Program-made: the position numbers and the translations under genes
The notes under the pieces: model-generated
The model's input: the letters and a program-made list of their open reading frames with translations, nothing else
What the model was told of the DNA's origin: nothing
The model's database searches: none
Shown here: piece by piece, positions 26,213-35,993 of the stretch
Layout: each line of letters starts with the position of its first letter
Numbering within the stretch: position 1 is the first letter of the stretch
Source of the DNA: Uliginosibacterium aquaticum
Lineage (GTDB): Bacteria; Pseudomonadota; Gammaproteobacteria; Burkholderiales; Rhodocyclaceae
DNA length: 64,000 nt
Reading direction: 5' to 3'
Assembly (NCBI RefSeq): GCF_012972705.2
Contig: NZ_JABCSC020000004.1
Coordinates: forward strand, 1 to 64,000

Positions 26213-28093
26213 ATGTCCATCGATCTTGCCCAGTTTTTCCAGACCTTCTTCGAGGAGGCCACCGACCATCTGGCGGACATGGAGCGCCTGCTCCTGCACA
26301 TGGATACGGCGGCCCCCACCGCGGATGAGCTTGACAGCGTTTTCCGCGCCGCTCATTCCATTAAGGGCGGCGCCGGCATTTTCGGCTTTACCCGCCTCTC
26401 CGGCCTGACGCACGTTCTTGAATCCCACCTGGACCTGATCCGCTCCGGCAAGGCAAGGATGACCGAGGCCATTGCTGACGAGTTGCTTCAAGCCGTGGAC
26501 TACCTGCGCCTGCTGCTGCAGTGCTGCCGCGACAGTTGCGAGCCGGACGAGGCCGAATACCAGGGAATGTTGCAGCGCTTCGAGCAGCTCGGCTCCGGGG
26601 CTTGGGCGACGAGCACTCCCCCAGCCACTGCACTGGAGAGCGAGGATGGCTCTTTCGGGCTGTTTGCTGCACCGCTCACCGAGGCCGATGAGGGCTTCGG
26701 TTTCTTTGCTTCCCCGCCGGCTCCAGCGCAGGTAGAGGAAGCCATTGAGGGCTTCGGCCTGTTTGCCCCGCTAGACGCAGCTCCTCCAACTGCTGTGGAT
26801 GAAGGCTTTGGCTTCTTTGAACCCATGCCGGGAAAGCCGCTGACGGCGGTCGTAGCACCTGCCGAAGCGGTCAGGGCGGCTGCACCCGCGCGCGAGGCTG
26901 GCAAGCCGGCGCCGGCACCTGATGCTGCGTCGATCCGGGTCAGTGTGGAACGCGTCGATCAACTCATCAATCTGGTTGGCGAGCTGGTGATCACCCAGGC
27001 CATGCTGGCCGAAACCGGCCAGCATGTTGAAGGCCCGGTCGCTGAGCGTCTGCAGAATTCGCTGAACCTGCTTGAGCGCAACACGCGCGATCTGCAGGAG
27101 GCTGTCATGTCGATCCGCATGCTGCCGATCAGCTTCGTGTTCAACCGTTTTCCGCGCGTGGTGCGCGATCTTTCGCACAAGCTGGGCAAGGGGGTCGAAC
27201 TCGTGATCCAGGGCGAAGGCACTGAACTTGATCGCGGTCTGATCGAGAAGCTCGTTGATCCGCTCACCCATCTGGTGCGCAACAGCATCGATCACGGCAT
27301 CGAGTCTCCCGAAAAGCGCCGCGCGGCCGGCAAGCCGGAGCGCGGCACGGTAGTGCTGCGCGCCTCGCAACAGGGCGGCAATATCGTGGTCGAGGTCAGC
27401 GATGATGGCGCTGGCCTCAACCGTGAGCGCATCCTCGCCAAGGCGCTGGAAAACGGTCTGCCTGTGAATGAGGCGATGGCCGATGCAGATGTCTGGCAGA
27501 TGATTTTCGCCCCCGGCTTCTCCACCGCAGCTGAGGTCACGGACGTTTCCGGGCGTGGCGTCGGGATGGACGTGGTCAAGCGCAACATCGCCGATCTCGG
27601 GGGGCGCATCGAGATCAGCTCGGTGGCCGGCCAGGGCGCCAGCTTCATCATCCGCCTGCCCCTCACCCTGGCCATCCTCGATGGCATGTCGGTGGCCGTG
27701 GGGCAGGAAGTGTTCATCATCCCGCTCACTTACATCCTCGAATCCCTTCAGCCGGGGCCTGGCGATATTCGCCGCGTGGCCGGCAAGGGCGAGGTGGTGC
27801 ATGTGCGTGGCGATTACCTGCCCCTGATCCCGCTCTTCGATGTGCTGGGGCTACGCGGTGTGCATGACCCCGCTACCCGCATCCTGCTGCTGGTGCAGGC
27901 CGGTGAGCATAAGGCTGCCCTGCAGGTGGACGATCTACTGGGCCAGCATCAGGTGGTGATCAAGAGCCTCGAGTCGAATTACCGGCGCGTGCCGGGAGTT
28001 TCCGGAGCCACCGTGATGGGCGATGGGCGCGTGGCCCTGATCCTCGACGTGGCCGATATCGTCCACGCCAGCCATACGGCGCAGGCCGCCTGA
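26213..28093 (+). CDS. cheA: Chemotaxis histidine kinase CheA
   Basis: A 626-residue kinase. The Hpt domain carries the phospho-His 48 ([10 protein letters not shown]). The dimerisation domain begins near 243 ([20 protein letters not shown]), followed by the HATPase core with [11 protein letters not shown] and DDGAGL, then a CheW-like domain to the end. No CheY-binding P2 domain is seen. In its place, residues 144-202 hold four short aromatic repeats of the form (D/E)GFGFF or (D/E)GFGLF, spaced by acidic Pro/Ala linkers. The start at ATG 26213 begins [16 protein letters not shown], the usual CheA start. Confidence 0.95.
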   Translation: MSIDLAQFFQTFFEEATDHLADMERLLLHMDTAAPTADELDSVFRAAHSIKGGAGIFGFTRLSGLTHVLESHLDLIRSGKARMTEAIADELLQAVDYLRLLLQCCRDSCEPDEAEYQGMLQRFEQLGSGAWATSTPPATALESEDGSFGLFAAPLTEADEGFGFFASPPAPAQVEEAIEGFGLFAPLDAAPPTAVDEGFGFFEPMPGKPLTAVVAPAEAVRAAAPAREAGKPAPAPDAASIRVSVERVDQLINLVGELVITQAMLAETGQHVEGPVAERLQNSLNLLERNTRDLQEAVMSIRMLPISFVFNRFPRVVRDLSHKLGKGVELVIQGEGTELDRGLIEKLVDPLTHLVRNSIDHGIESPEKRRAAGKPERGTVVLRASQQGGNIVVEVSDDGAGLNRERILAKALENGLPVNEAMADADVWQMIFAPGFSTAAEVTDVSGRGVGMDVVKRNIADLGGRIEISSVAGQGASFIIRLPLTLAILDGMSVAVGQEVFIIPLTYILESLQPGPGDIRRVAGKGEVVHVRGDYLPLIPLFDVLGLRGVHDPATRILLLVQAGEHKAALQVDDLLGQHQVVIKSLESNYRRVPGVSGATVMGDGRVALILDVADIVHASHTAQAA

Positions 28094-28112
28094 AACGCAG
28101 CAAGGAGCCGGC

Positions 28113-28586
28113 ATGAATGCACCTGTCAGTAGCGCCGTCGAATACCTCAGCTTCTCGCTGGGCGCGGAGGAGTACGCGGTCGACATCCTCAAGGTCCAGG
28201 AGATCCGGGGTTACGACGCCGTCACCTCGATCGTGAATGCGCCACCCTTCATCAAGGGCGTAATCAATCTGCGCGGCACCATCGTGCCGGTGGTGGACAT
28301 GCGCATCAAGTTCGAGCTCGGAGAACCCAGCTACAACGAGTTCACCGTGGTCATCGTGCTCAATCTTGCCGGCGGGCGGGTGGTGGGCATGGTGGTGGAT
28401 GGCGTGTCCGAGGTGATGAATCTGCCCGCCGCCGATATCCGGCCGGTACCGCCAATGGCCTCCGTCGTGGCCACCGAATACCTCACCGGGCTGGCCTCGG
28501 TTGGCGAACGCATGATCATCCTGCTGGATATCGAAACGCTCATGGCCAGCCCCGAGATGGGCCTGGTCGAAGCTGTTGTTGCCTGA
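28113..28586 (+). CDS. cheW: Chemotaxis coupling protein CheW
   Basis: A 157-residue CheW that couples receptors to CheA. The fold is recognisable from [40 protein letters not shown] and VDGVSEVM. It starts 19 bp after cheA with AAGGAG well placed, so it is co-transcribed. A receptor gene follows 54 bp later. Confidence 0.95.
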   Translation: MNAPVSSAVEYLSFSLGAEEYAVDILKVQEIRGYDAVTSIVNAPPFIKGVINLRGTIVPVVDMRIKFELGEPSYNEFTVVIVLNLAGGRVVGMVVDGVSEVMNLPAADIRPVPPMASVVATEYLTGLASVGERMIILLDIETLMASPEMGLVEAVVA

Positions 28587-28640
28587 CGCTACACCCGACG
28601 CCTTTTTCCCGCACCCAGAGACAGACCCGAGGGCCGCACC

Positions 28641-31600
28641 ATGAAAGTGAACCTGCCAGTCACCGATCACGAAGTCCAGTTTGAAGATGACACGCTCATC
28701 GTTTCGAAAACGGACCTCAAGGGCCATATCACCTTCGTTAACCGGGATTTCATCAAGATCTCCGGCTTCACCGAAGAGGAGCTGATCGGCAAACCGCACA
28801 ACATGGTGCGTCACCCGGACATGCCGCCGGCAGCCTTCGAAGACTTCTGGAAAACGCTCAAGGCCGGCAAGCCCTGGGTGGGGCTGGTCAAGAACCGTTG
28901 CAAGAATGGTGACTTCTATTGGGTCGAGGCCAATGCCACGCCGGTTTTTGAGAGCGGGCAAGTGGTGGGCTATCTCTCGGTGCGCGTCAAACCCTCGCGC
29001 CAGCGTGTGGAAGAGGCTGATGTGCTGTATCGCGCGATGCGCGAGGGGCGGGCCAGGAATGTGGCGATCCGCGAAGGCCGGGTCGTCAAAACCGGGCTGT
29101 GGCAGCGCTTGAACTTCGTGCGCAGGCTGCATGAAGGCGTGCAGTTGCGGACCAAGTTTGCCCTGATCGGCCTGCTGCTCTTCGTTCCGCTGCTGATGGC
29201 GCTTGGCTTGCTGGGCATGAATCTAAAGGAGGGGGTTGATGTCATTCATCTTGAGCGGGCGGGCCTTGCGCTGCATGGTGAGTTGCGTCAGGTGCTGCCC
29301 GAGTTGCAGAAGCATCGTGGCCTGAATGGCCTGGCGATTGCCGGCAATGCCGATGCCCGGCGCCAACTGACAGCCGTGGAAACACGACTTGCGGCGCAGA
29401 TCAAAGCCCTTGATGAACAGGTTCGAGAGCGGCCACAGTTGGGCGCCAGTGAAGCCTGGCCTGCCTTGCGTGCGGACTGGACGAGCTTGCTTGCGGATAG
29501 CAGCAAGTTGAGCGCCGAGCAGAGCTTCACGCGCCACACGGCACTGATCGAGAAATTGCTCGCGCTGATGAGCAAGGTTGCCAATGACTCCAATTTGGAG
29601 CTGGACTCGGATGCCACCACTTTCCATGTCATGAATGCGGCTGTACTCAATGCCATGGATGCGGCCGAGCATTTTGCGTTTACCAGGGGGCTGGGGGCTC
29701 AGGCACTGGCGCGCGGAGCGCTGGATTCGGATACCCGGAACACCTTGATCCGCCAGCTGAGCTCGGCCGAGCAGCATATAGAAGAACTTGAGCGCGCCAT
29801 GGCCCAGGCTGTACGTGATACGCCCTCACTTCATTCGGGTTTCGGGCAGCTGGTTGCCGCAATCAGTGAGAGCTCGGCGCGCTTCTTGACCCTTTCCGAG
29901 CAGAAACTGATCGGACCCGCCAAGCCAGAGATTAACGGACCGGATTTCTTTGCCGCGGGCACACAAGCCGTGGATGCTGCGTTTGGTTTCTACGACAAGG
30001 CTACGGCGACGCTGGACGAATTGCTGGTGGCGCGCTCGGCGCGCCTGCAACGCGATGCCTTGAGGTTGATAGGCCTCACGCTGGGCATTTTTCTGGTGGG
30101 CGTGGTTATCTCCTTCTGGTTTGTACGCAACACTTGCAGCGCGCTTCAGCTTGCGATCGAACGTTTTCGTGAGATTTCTGGCGGCAACTTTAAAGGCCAG
30201 GTTCAGGCCGGCACCCAGGACGAGATCGGCCAGCTCATGCATGGACTCAAGTCCATGCAGACCAAGCTGGGTTTTGATCTGAATGATGCCCGCGAGCGCG
30301 CCGAGGAATCCTTGCGCCTGAAAATCGGCCTCGACAGCGTGGCGACCAATGTGATGATCGCCGACAACGATCGCAACATCATCTACATGAATCCGTCGGT
30401 GCAGACGATGATGCGTGCGGCCCAGAATGACATCCGCCGGGATCTGCCACACTTCGACGTGGATCGCCTGCAGGGCCAGAAGATTGACGTTTTCCACAAG
30501 AACCCTGAGCACCAAGCGCGCCTCCTGGCTACCTTCACCAGCACTTACCAGGCCACGGCCAAGATTGGCGGGCGCACCTTCCTGCTCACGGCCAACCCGG
30601 TCATCAACGAGCGCGGTGAGCGTCTGGGCAGCGTGGTGGAATGGGTGGATCGCACGGTTGAAGTGGCGGTGGAGCAGGAGGTCAGCGACATCGTTTCTGC
30701 CGCCGCTGCCGGTGACTTCTCGCGGCGGATCGATGAGGGCAACAAGCAGGGCTTCTTCAAGGTGCTGGCTGAGGGGATCAACAAGGTTGTGGCCACTTCG
30801 GATGCCGGCCTCCGGGATATCGCCCGCGTGCTCGGTGCGCTGGCCAAAGGTGATCTCACCGAGAAGATCAGTGCCGACTATCAGGGTACTTTTGCGGACC
30901 TGAAGAACTACACCAACGAAACCGTGCGCAGCCTCGAGCAGATGCTGCGGCATATCCGCGAGGCCTCGGAAACCATCCATACCGCTGCAGGCGAGATCGC
31001 CAGCGGCAATACGGACCTCTCCTCGCGCACCGAAGAGCAGGCCGCCTCGCTGGAGGAAACCGCTTCGAGCATGGAGGAACTCACCTCCACCGTGAAGCAG
31101 AATGCGCAGAACGCCCGCCAGGCCAACAAGCTGGCCGAGGGCGCATCCGAAGTCGCCAGCCGGGGCGGTGATGTGGTGGGCCGTGTGGTGACCACCATGG
31201 GCGAGATCAACGAGAGCGCGCGAAAGATCGTGGACATCATCGGTGTGATCGACGGCATCGCCTTTCAGACCAATATTCTTGCGCTCAACGCGGCGGTTGA
31301 AGCGGCACGGGCCGGCGAACAGGGGCGGGGTTTTGCCGTGGTGGCGGGCGAGGTGCGGAATCTGGCGCAGCGTTCGGCCGCCGCTGCCAAGGAGATCAAG
31401 GGCCTGATCAGCAACTCGGTCGAGAAGGTGGAGGACGGCAACCGTCTGGTCGAAACCGCGGGCAAGACCATGGAGGAGGTTGTGACTTCGATCAAGCGCG
31501 TCACCGACATCATGAACGAGATCTCGGCAGCGTCCCTGGAGCAGAGCAACGGCATCGAGCAGGTCAGCACTGCCGTGACCCAGATGGACGAAACCACCCA

Positions 31601-31874
31601 GCAGAACGCGGCGCTCGTCGAGGAAGCGGCGGCCTCGGCCGAAGCCCTCTCCGGTCAGGCTGCCACCATGCTGGAGATCGTGCGGCGCTTCCGCCTGGAT
31701 GATGTGGCCCTCGCCGCAGATGCTGCCGAAGCCGCCTCTGCAGCATCCCGTCCGGCCCCGGCTTTGCCCAAGCCCAAGAAGCCGCTGCGTGTGCCGGTTG
31801 TGCGTAAGGCCGCACCGGTTGCGGCCGGCAAACCGGTGGCAGCGGATGGTGACGACGACTGGAGCGAGTTCTGA
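28641..31874 (+). CDS. PAS-containing chemoreceptor with a C-terminal CheR-tether motif
   Basis: A 1077-residue receptor. An N-terminal Aer-like PAS domain (about residues 15-125) has [23 protein letters not shown]1 is at about 172-192, then a periplasmic helical region of about 280 residues, TM2 near 475-495 and HAMP. A second PAS-like domain lies at about 560-670 and HAMP-like linkers follow. The signalling domain with [20 protein letters not shown] is near 880-900. A Pro/Ala/Lys linker leads to the last five residues, DWSEF, which match the xWxxF motif that tethers CheR. It is encoded just before cheR. The PAS may sense redox or energy state; no cofactor is proven. Confidence 0.93.
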   Translation: MKVNLPVTDHEVQFEDDTLIVSKTDLKGHITFVNRDFIKISGFTEEELIGKPHNMVRHPDMPPAAFEDFWKTLKAGKPWVGLVKNRCKNGDFYWVEANATPVFESGQVVGYLSVRVKPSRQRVEEADVLYRAMREGRARNVAIREGRVVKTGLWQRLNFVRRLHEGVQLRTKFALIGLLLFVPLLMALGLLGMNLKEGVDVIHLERAGLALHGELRQVLPELQKHRGLNGLAIAGNADARRQLTAVETRLAAQIKALDEQVRERPQLGASEAWPALRADWTSLLADSSKLSAEQSFTRHTALIEKLLALMSKVANDSNLELDSDATTFHVMNAAVLNAMDAAEHFAFTRGLGAQALARGALDSDTRNTLIRQLSSAEQHIEELERAMAQAVRDTPSLHSGFGQLVAAISESSARFLTLSEQKLIGPAKPEINGPDFFAAGTQAVDAAFGFYDKATATLDELLVARSARLQRDALRLIGLTLGIFLVGVVISFWFVRNTCSALQLAIERFREISGGNFKGQVQAGTQDEIGQLMHGLKSMQTKLGFDLNDARERAEESLRLKIGLDSVATNVMIADNDRNIIYMNPSVQTMMRAAQNDIRRDLPHFDVDRLQGQKIDVFHKNPEHQARLLATFTSTYQATAKIGGRTFLLTANPVINERGERLGSVVEWVDRTVEVAVEQEVSDIVSAAAAGDFSRRIDEGNKQGFFKVLAEGINKVVATSDAGLRDIARVLGALAKGDLTEKISADYQGTFADLKNYTNETVRSLEQMLRHIREASETIHTAAGEIASGNTDLSSRTEEQAASLEETASSMEELTSTVKQNAQNARQANKLAEGASEVASRGGDVVGRVVTTMGEINESARKIVDIIGVIDGIAFQTNILALNAAVEAARAGEQGRGFAVVAGEVRNLAQRSAAAAKEIKGLISNSVEKVEDGNRLVETAGKTMEEVVTSIKRVTDIMNEISAASLEQSNGIEQVSTAVTQMDETTQQNAALVEEAAASAEALSGQAATMLEIVRRFRLDDVALAADAAEAASAASRPAPALPKPKKPLRVPVVRKAAPVAAGKPVAADGDDDWSEF

Positions 31875-31935
31875 TCCAAGCCACGGCGTGCTCGCAGCGT
31901 GTGCGCCGTCTTGAAATGCAACCGGGAGGGCCGGC

Positions 31936-32823
31936 ATGCGGGCCGGCATGATGAGCGTGAAGACCGCCGAAAAAGCAGTCGCCCCTCTTCTCGACGAGCG
32001 CGAATTCACGTTCACCGAGCCGGATTTCCAGCGCGTCTGCGCGCTGATCTACACGCGCGCCGGTATCTCACTGTCGGCCAGCAAACAGGATCTGGTCTAC
32101 GGTCGCCTGGCGCGCCGCCTGCGCGCGCTGGGCATGCGCTCCTTCACCCACTATCTGGATCAGCTGGATGAGCCGCAGGCGCCGGAATGGGAGCATTTCA
32201 CCAATGCGCTCACCACCAACCTCACCGCCTTCTTCCGCGAGAAACACCACTTCGAGATGCTCGCCGAGCACCTTCGCCAACATGCCGGGCACGGTCCACT
32301 GCGCGTGTGGAGTGCAGCTGCTTCTACAGGGGAGGAGGCCTACTCGATCGCCATCACCGTCGCGCAGAACCTTCACCGGGCGAGCGACGAGGTGAAGATC
32401 CTGGCCACTGACATTGATACCAGCGTGCTCGACAAGGGGCGCGCCGGCATTTACCCGGCCGAGCGCATCGACAGCCTGCCCGCCGAGCTGTGCGCGCGCT
32501 ATTTCCAGCGGGGCCAGGGGGCGCATGCAGGGCAGGTGAGGGTAGTGGAGCGCCTGCGCAGCATGATTGCCTTCAAACGCCTGAATCTGCTCGCCGAATC
32601 CTGGCCAATGCGTCACAAGTTCGATGTGGTGTTCCTGCGCAACGTGCTGATCTACTTCGACAAGCCGACCCAGGCCGCCCTGATCGAGCATCTTTCCCGG
32701 TACATCAAGCCCGGCGGCCTGCTCTTCATCGGTCACTCCGAGAGTCCGCATGTCGACCGACGGGTCTTCGAGTCGATCGGCCGCACAGCCTACCGGGTGC
32801 TCGGAGGTTCCCGTCATGGCTGA
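31936..32823 (+). CDS. cheR: Chemotaxis methyltransferase CheR
   Basis: A 295-residue SAM-dependent receptor methyltransferase. The N-terminal helical domain is followed by the SAM motif VWSAAASTGEEAYSIAI and by FDVVFLRNVLIYFD. It methylates glutamates on receptors. GGGAGG five bases before ATG 31936 supports that start; ATG 31948 and 31951 are in frame alternatives within a duplicated GGCCGGCATG. It overlaps cheD by eight bases. Confidence 0.95.
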   Translation: MRAGMMSVKTAEKAVAPLLDEREFTFTEPDFQRVCALIYTRAGISLSASKQDLVYGRLARRLRALGMRSFTHYLDQLDEPQAPEWEHFTNALTTNLTAFFREKHHFEMLAEHLRQHAGHGPLRVWSAAASTGEEAYSIAITVAQNLHRASDEVKILATDIDTSVLDKGRAGIYPAERIDSLPAELCARYFQRGQGAHAGQVRVVERLRSMIAFKRLNLLAESWPMRHKFDVVFLRNVLIYFDKPTQAALIEHLSRYIKPGGLLFIGHSESPHVDRRVFESIGRTAYRVLGGSRHG

Positions 32824-33409
32824 CTACGGTTCGGCGCCCAACCGTTATCACGATCGCCGCTTCAACATCGAAGCGATCAAGATCCTGCCTGGTGAGTACT
32901 ACGTGACCGGCCGCCCGGTGGTGATCGTTACCGTGCTTGGGTCTTGTGTGTCGGTCTGTCTCTACGATCGCCTTACCCACATTGGCGGCATGAACCATTT
33001 CATGCTGCCCGATCATCATGAAGGCGGCGTGCTCAGCGAGTCCGCTCGTTATGGCGCCTATGCCATGGAAATTCTCATCAACAATCTGATCAAGGCCGGT
33101 GCTGCGCGTAATCGCCTGGAAGCCAAGGTCTTTGGTGCCGGCAGGGTGCTCAATGGCCTGACCCATACCGATGTCGGCGCTCGTAACGCCTCGTTTGCCA
33201 TGCACTATCTTGAGGATGAAGGCATTCATGTGAAAGCCAATGATCTGCTCGGCATCCATCCGCGCAAGGTCTACTTCTTTCCGGCGGAGGGGCGGGTGCT
33301 GGTCAAGAAACTCAAGACCCTGCACAACGACACCATTGCCCGGCGCGAGCTCGAGTACGAATCCATGCTTGAGAAGGTCAAGGTTGAGGGCAGCGTGGAT
33401 CTGTTCTGA
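32816..33409 (+). CDS. cheD: Chemoreceptor glutamine deamidase CheD
   Basis: A 197-residue CheD. Catalytic Cys 44 ([11 protein letters not shown]) and His 61 (GGMNHFMLP) are present. It converts specific receptor glutamines to glutamate so that they can be methylated. The sequence TCGGAGG lies upstream of ATG 32816, inside the cheR end. In some bacteria CheD also binds CheC; no cheC is seen here. Confidence 0.94.
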   Translation: MADYGSAPNRYHDRRFNIEAIKILPGEYYVTGRPVVIVTVLGSCVSVCLYDRLTHIGGMNHFMLPDHHEGGVLSESARYGAYAMEILINNLIKAGAARNRLEAKVFGAGRVLNGLTHTDVGARNASFAMHYLEDEGIHVKANDLLGIHPRKVYFFPAEGRVLVKKLKTLHNDTIARRELEYESMLEKVKVEGSVDLF

Positions 33410-33429
33410 AGCGACGGAGATACGACAGC

Positions 33430-34467
33430 ATGATCAAGGTACTCATCGTCGATGACTCTGCCCTGGTGCGGCAGATTCTGACGGCCATTCTCGGTCGCGA
33501 AGCCGATATCGTGGTGGTCGGCCAGGCTGCTGATCCATTGATCGCGCGCGACAGGATCAAGGAGCTGAACCCGGACGTACTCACGCTGGATGTGGAAATG
33601 CCGCGCATGGATGGGCTGGAGTTCCTCGAAAAGCTCATGCGTCTGCGCCCCATGCCGGTGGTGATGGTCTCCAGCCTGACCGAGCGCGGGGCCGACGTTA
33701 CGCTGCGTGCGCTGGAACTGGGGGCGGTTGATTTCGTGACCAAGCCCAAACTCGGCGTGGCTGAAGGTCTTGAGGAGTATGCACAGGAGATTGTTGCCAA
33801 GATCCGCGCAGCGGCGCGTAGCCAGGTGCGCAAACGCTCGGCCGGGCCGCATGTGCCGTTGGTGGTGCCTTCCAGCATCAAGGGCGCCAGCGAGAAGCTG
33901 ATCCTGCTTGGGGCTTCAACTGGTGGCACCGAGGCGATCAAGGATGTGCTCCTCGACATGCCACCCAGCTGCCCGCCGATCGTGATCGTGCAGCACATGC
34001 CTGCCGGCTTCACAGCCTCTTTTGCCAAACGCCTGGATGGTCTGTGCCGAATCTCCGTGAAGGAAGCACAGAGCGGTGAGCGCATCGTGCCCGGCCACGC
34101 CTACATCGCGCCCGGTGGGCGCCATCTGGTACTCAAGCGCAGCGGTGCGTTCTACCTCACCGAACTGAACGACGATGAACCGATGAGTCTGCACCGACCT
34201 TCGGTGGACAAGCTGTTCCATTCCGCTGTGCCTAATGTGGGCGCCAACGCGGTAGCGGTGCTGCTCACCGGCATGGGCAAGGACGGTGCGCAGGGCATGC
34301 TGGCCCTGAAGCAGAAGGGCGTCTATACGGTGGCGCAGGATGAAGCCAGTTGTGTGGTGTTCGGCATGCCGCGCGAAGCCATCCAGCTCGGCGCCGCTGA
34401 TGCGGTGCTGGATCTGGGCAAGGTTGCTGAGCACGTGCTGGCGCGCTTTGGCGCGATGGCGCGCTGA
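33430..34467 (+). CDS. cheB: Chemotaxis methylesterase CheB
   Basis: A 345-residue protein-glutamate methylesterase/deamidase. The receiver domain has phosphoacceptor Asp 54 ([12 protein letters not shown]). The catalytic triad is Ser 163 (LGASTGG), His 189 (VQHMPAGFT) and Asp 285 (GMGKDGAQG). CheA phosphorylates it to give adaptation. Last gene of the che block, followed by a terminator. Confidence 0.96.
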   Translation: MIKVLIVDDSALVRQILTAILGREADIVVVGQAADPLIARDRIKELNPDVLTLDVEMPRMDGLEFLEKLMRLRPMPVVMVSSLTERGADVTLRALELGAVDFVTKPKLGVAEGLEEYAQEIVAKIRAAARSQVRKRSAGPHVPLVVPSSIKGASEKLILLGASTGGTEAIKDVLLDMPPSCPPIVIVQHMPAGFTASFAKRLDGLCRISVKEAQSGERIVPGHAYIAPGGRHLVLKRSGAFYLTELNDDEPMSLHRPSVDKLFHSAVPNVGANAVAVLLTGMGKDGAQGMLALKQKGVYTVAQDEASCVVFGMPREAIQLGAADAVLDLGKVAEHVLARFGAMAR

Positions 34468-34498
34468 TGGGGTGTCGGGAAGGAGGCTTGAAAAGCAG

Positions 34499-34524
34499 AA
34501 AGCCCGCGCGCAGCGGGCTTTCCG
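34499..34524. terminator. Bidirectional terminator between cheB and the OFA transporter
   Basis: A perfect 9 bp stem AAAGCCCGC/GCGGGCTTT (34499-34507, 34513-34521) lies between two convergent genes. The A and T arms make it usable in both directions. Confidence 0.8.
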
Positions 34525-34539
34525 TGGCACTGAACGGTG

Positions 34540-35799
34540 TCAGGCTTTCTGTGGAGCCAGCGCTCCGGAGCTGGCGGCTTTCCTGGCGTGGGCGCGATTG
34601 ACGTAGACCTTCATCGCGATCGACACGATTAGGGCGAAGGCAAAGACACCCGCAAATACCTGCATCATCGCGGCGTAGCTGCCCGTCTGCTCGCGCAGGA
34701 AGGACGCGAAGCTCGAGCCGATCATGCCGGCCATGGCCCAGGCTGTCAGCACGTAGCCGTGGATGGCCGAGATTTGCTTGGTGCCGAAGAGATCGCCGAT
34801 GTAGGCCGGCAGGGTGGAGAACCCCCCGCCGTAGCAGCTCATGATCGCGTACAGCACCACCTGGAAGATCAGCACGGCGGACAGGGTTGGCAGCAGCCAG
34901 AAGGCCAGGATCTGGAAGGCGAAAAAGGCGATGTAGGTGTTCGGGCGGCCCAGATAGTCGGAGGCCGAGGCCCAGCCAATACGGCCCAGACCGTTGAACA
35001 CGCCGATCAGGCCGACGATTGCGCCTGCAGCGATGGCGCTCATGCCGGTCACCTCCTGCGCCAGGGGCGACGCCACCGAGATCACTGCGATGCCGCAGGT
35101 GATGTTGATGAACATCATGATCCACAGGCCGTAGAAGGGCTTGGTGCGCACCGCTTCGTTGGCGGTGATGTTGGAAAGATCTTCCTTGATCTTCTTGCCG
35201 GCCACTGCGCCGCTCCAGCCAGCAGGCTTCCAGTCCTTGGGCGGCGGCTCAAGGTAGCGGGCTGAGGCGATCATCACGACCAGGTACACCGAGCCCATGA
35301 TGAAGAAGGTGGTGGAGACGCCCACGTTCTCGATCAGCTTGGCCATGATCGGTGCGGCGATCATCGAGGCGAAACCGAAGCCCATGATGGCCATACCGGT
35401 GGCCAGACCGCGACGGTCCGGGAACCACTTCACCAGCGTCGAAACAGGTGTGACATAACCGGTGCCCAGGCCCATGCCGCCGATCACGCCGTAGCAGAGG
35501 TAGAGCAGCCACAGGTTGCCGATCTTGGTGGCCACCCCGGCGCCGAGCAGGCCTACGCCCCAGAGGATCGCGGAGACTGTGCCGGACACGCGCGGGCCGC
35601 GCTTCTCGACGAAGTGGCCCATTACCGCGGCCGACATGCCGAGGAAGAAGATCGCAATGCCAAAGGTCAGGTTGGCTTCCTTCAGGCTCCAGCCGAAGGC
35701 CGCTTGCAGGGGTTTGGAGAACACGCTCCAGGAGTAGGCCGAGCCGATGCAAATATGGATGCCGACTGCGGCCAGTGCGATGAGCCACCGGTTCTTCAT
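34540..35799 (-). CDS. MFS transporter, oxalate/formate antiporter (OFA) family
   Basis: A 419-residue permease with about 12 hydrophobic segments. Features typical of OFA proteins are the N-terminal SAYSWSVFSKPLQ, GTGYVTPVSTLVKWFPDRRGLATG after helix 4, and GLWIMMFINITCG. Family members exchange oxalate and formate or carry other small carboxylates such as pyruvate. No oxalate genes are nearby, so the substrate is open. ATG 35799 begins MKNRWLIALAAV, with AGAGG upstream; a longer frame to 35877 is not conserved. A palindrome lies in its promoter region. Confidence 0.88.
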   Translation of the reverse strand: MKNRWLIALAAVGIHICIGSAYSWSVFSKPLQAAFGWSLKEANLTFGIAIFFLGMSAAVMGHFVEKRGPRVSGTVSAILWGVGLLGAGVATKIGNLWLLYLCYGVIGGMGLGTGYVTPVSTLVKWFPDRRGLATGMAIMGFGFASMIAAPIMAKLIENVGVSTTFFIMGSVYLVVMIASARYLEPPPKDWKPAGWSGAVAGKKIKEDLSNITANEAVRTKPFYGLWIMMFINITCGIAVISVASPLAQEVTGMSAIAAGAIVGLIGVFNGLGRIGWASASDYLGRPNTYIAFFAFQILAFWLLPTLSAVLIFQVVLYAIMSCYGGGFSTLPAYIGDLFGTKQISAIHGYVLTAWAMAGMIGSSFASFLREQTGSYAAMMQVFAGVFAFALIVSIAMKVYVNRAHARKAASSGALAPQKA

Positions 35800-35898
35800 G
35801 GGATACCTCTGAAATGAATTCTGCAAATGCAGCGAGCAAAGTCTCATCCAGGCGGGTGGGCAGCAGTTTGATGGCAATCAAACCAGCTAGAAGCTAAT

Positions 35899-35914
35899 TT
35901 AATGGACTCATTAA
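35899..35914. promoter_or_regulatory. Palindrome upstream of the OFA transporter
   Basis: TTAATG (35899-35904) and CATTAA (35909-35914) form a perfect inverted repeat with a 4 bp spacer, 100 bp before the transporter start. It is a plausible operator. The regulator is not known. Confidence 0.4.
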
Positions 35915-35993
35915 TATTTCTGTTCAACAAACGGCCGCGTATTGATGCGCTGCAGGGTCAGCGAGCGTGTCGGCTCCGGCATTTGGGCGGCGC

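Noticed and set aside
29826-32015. Long open frame (729 codons) on the minus strand opposite the large chemoreceptor gene
   Set aside because: It is antisense to a gene with clear domains. It is rich in His, Gly and Arg, as expected from the reverse of high-GC codons, and shows no recognisable domain.
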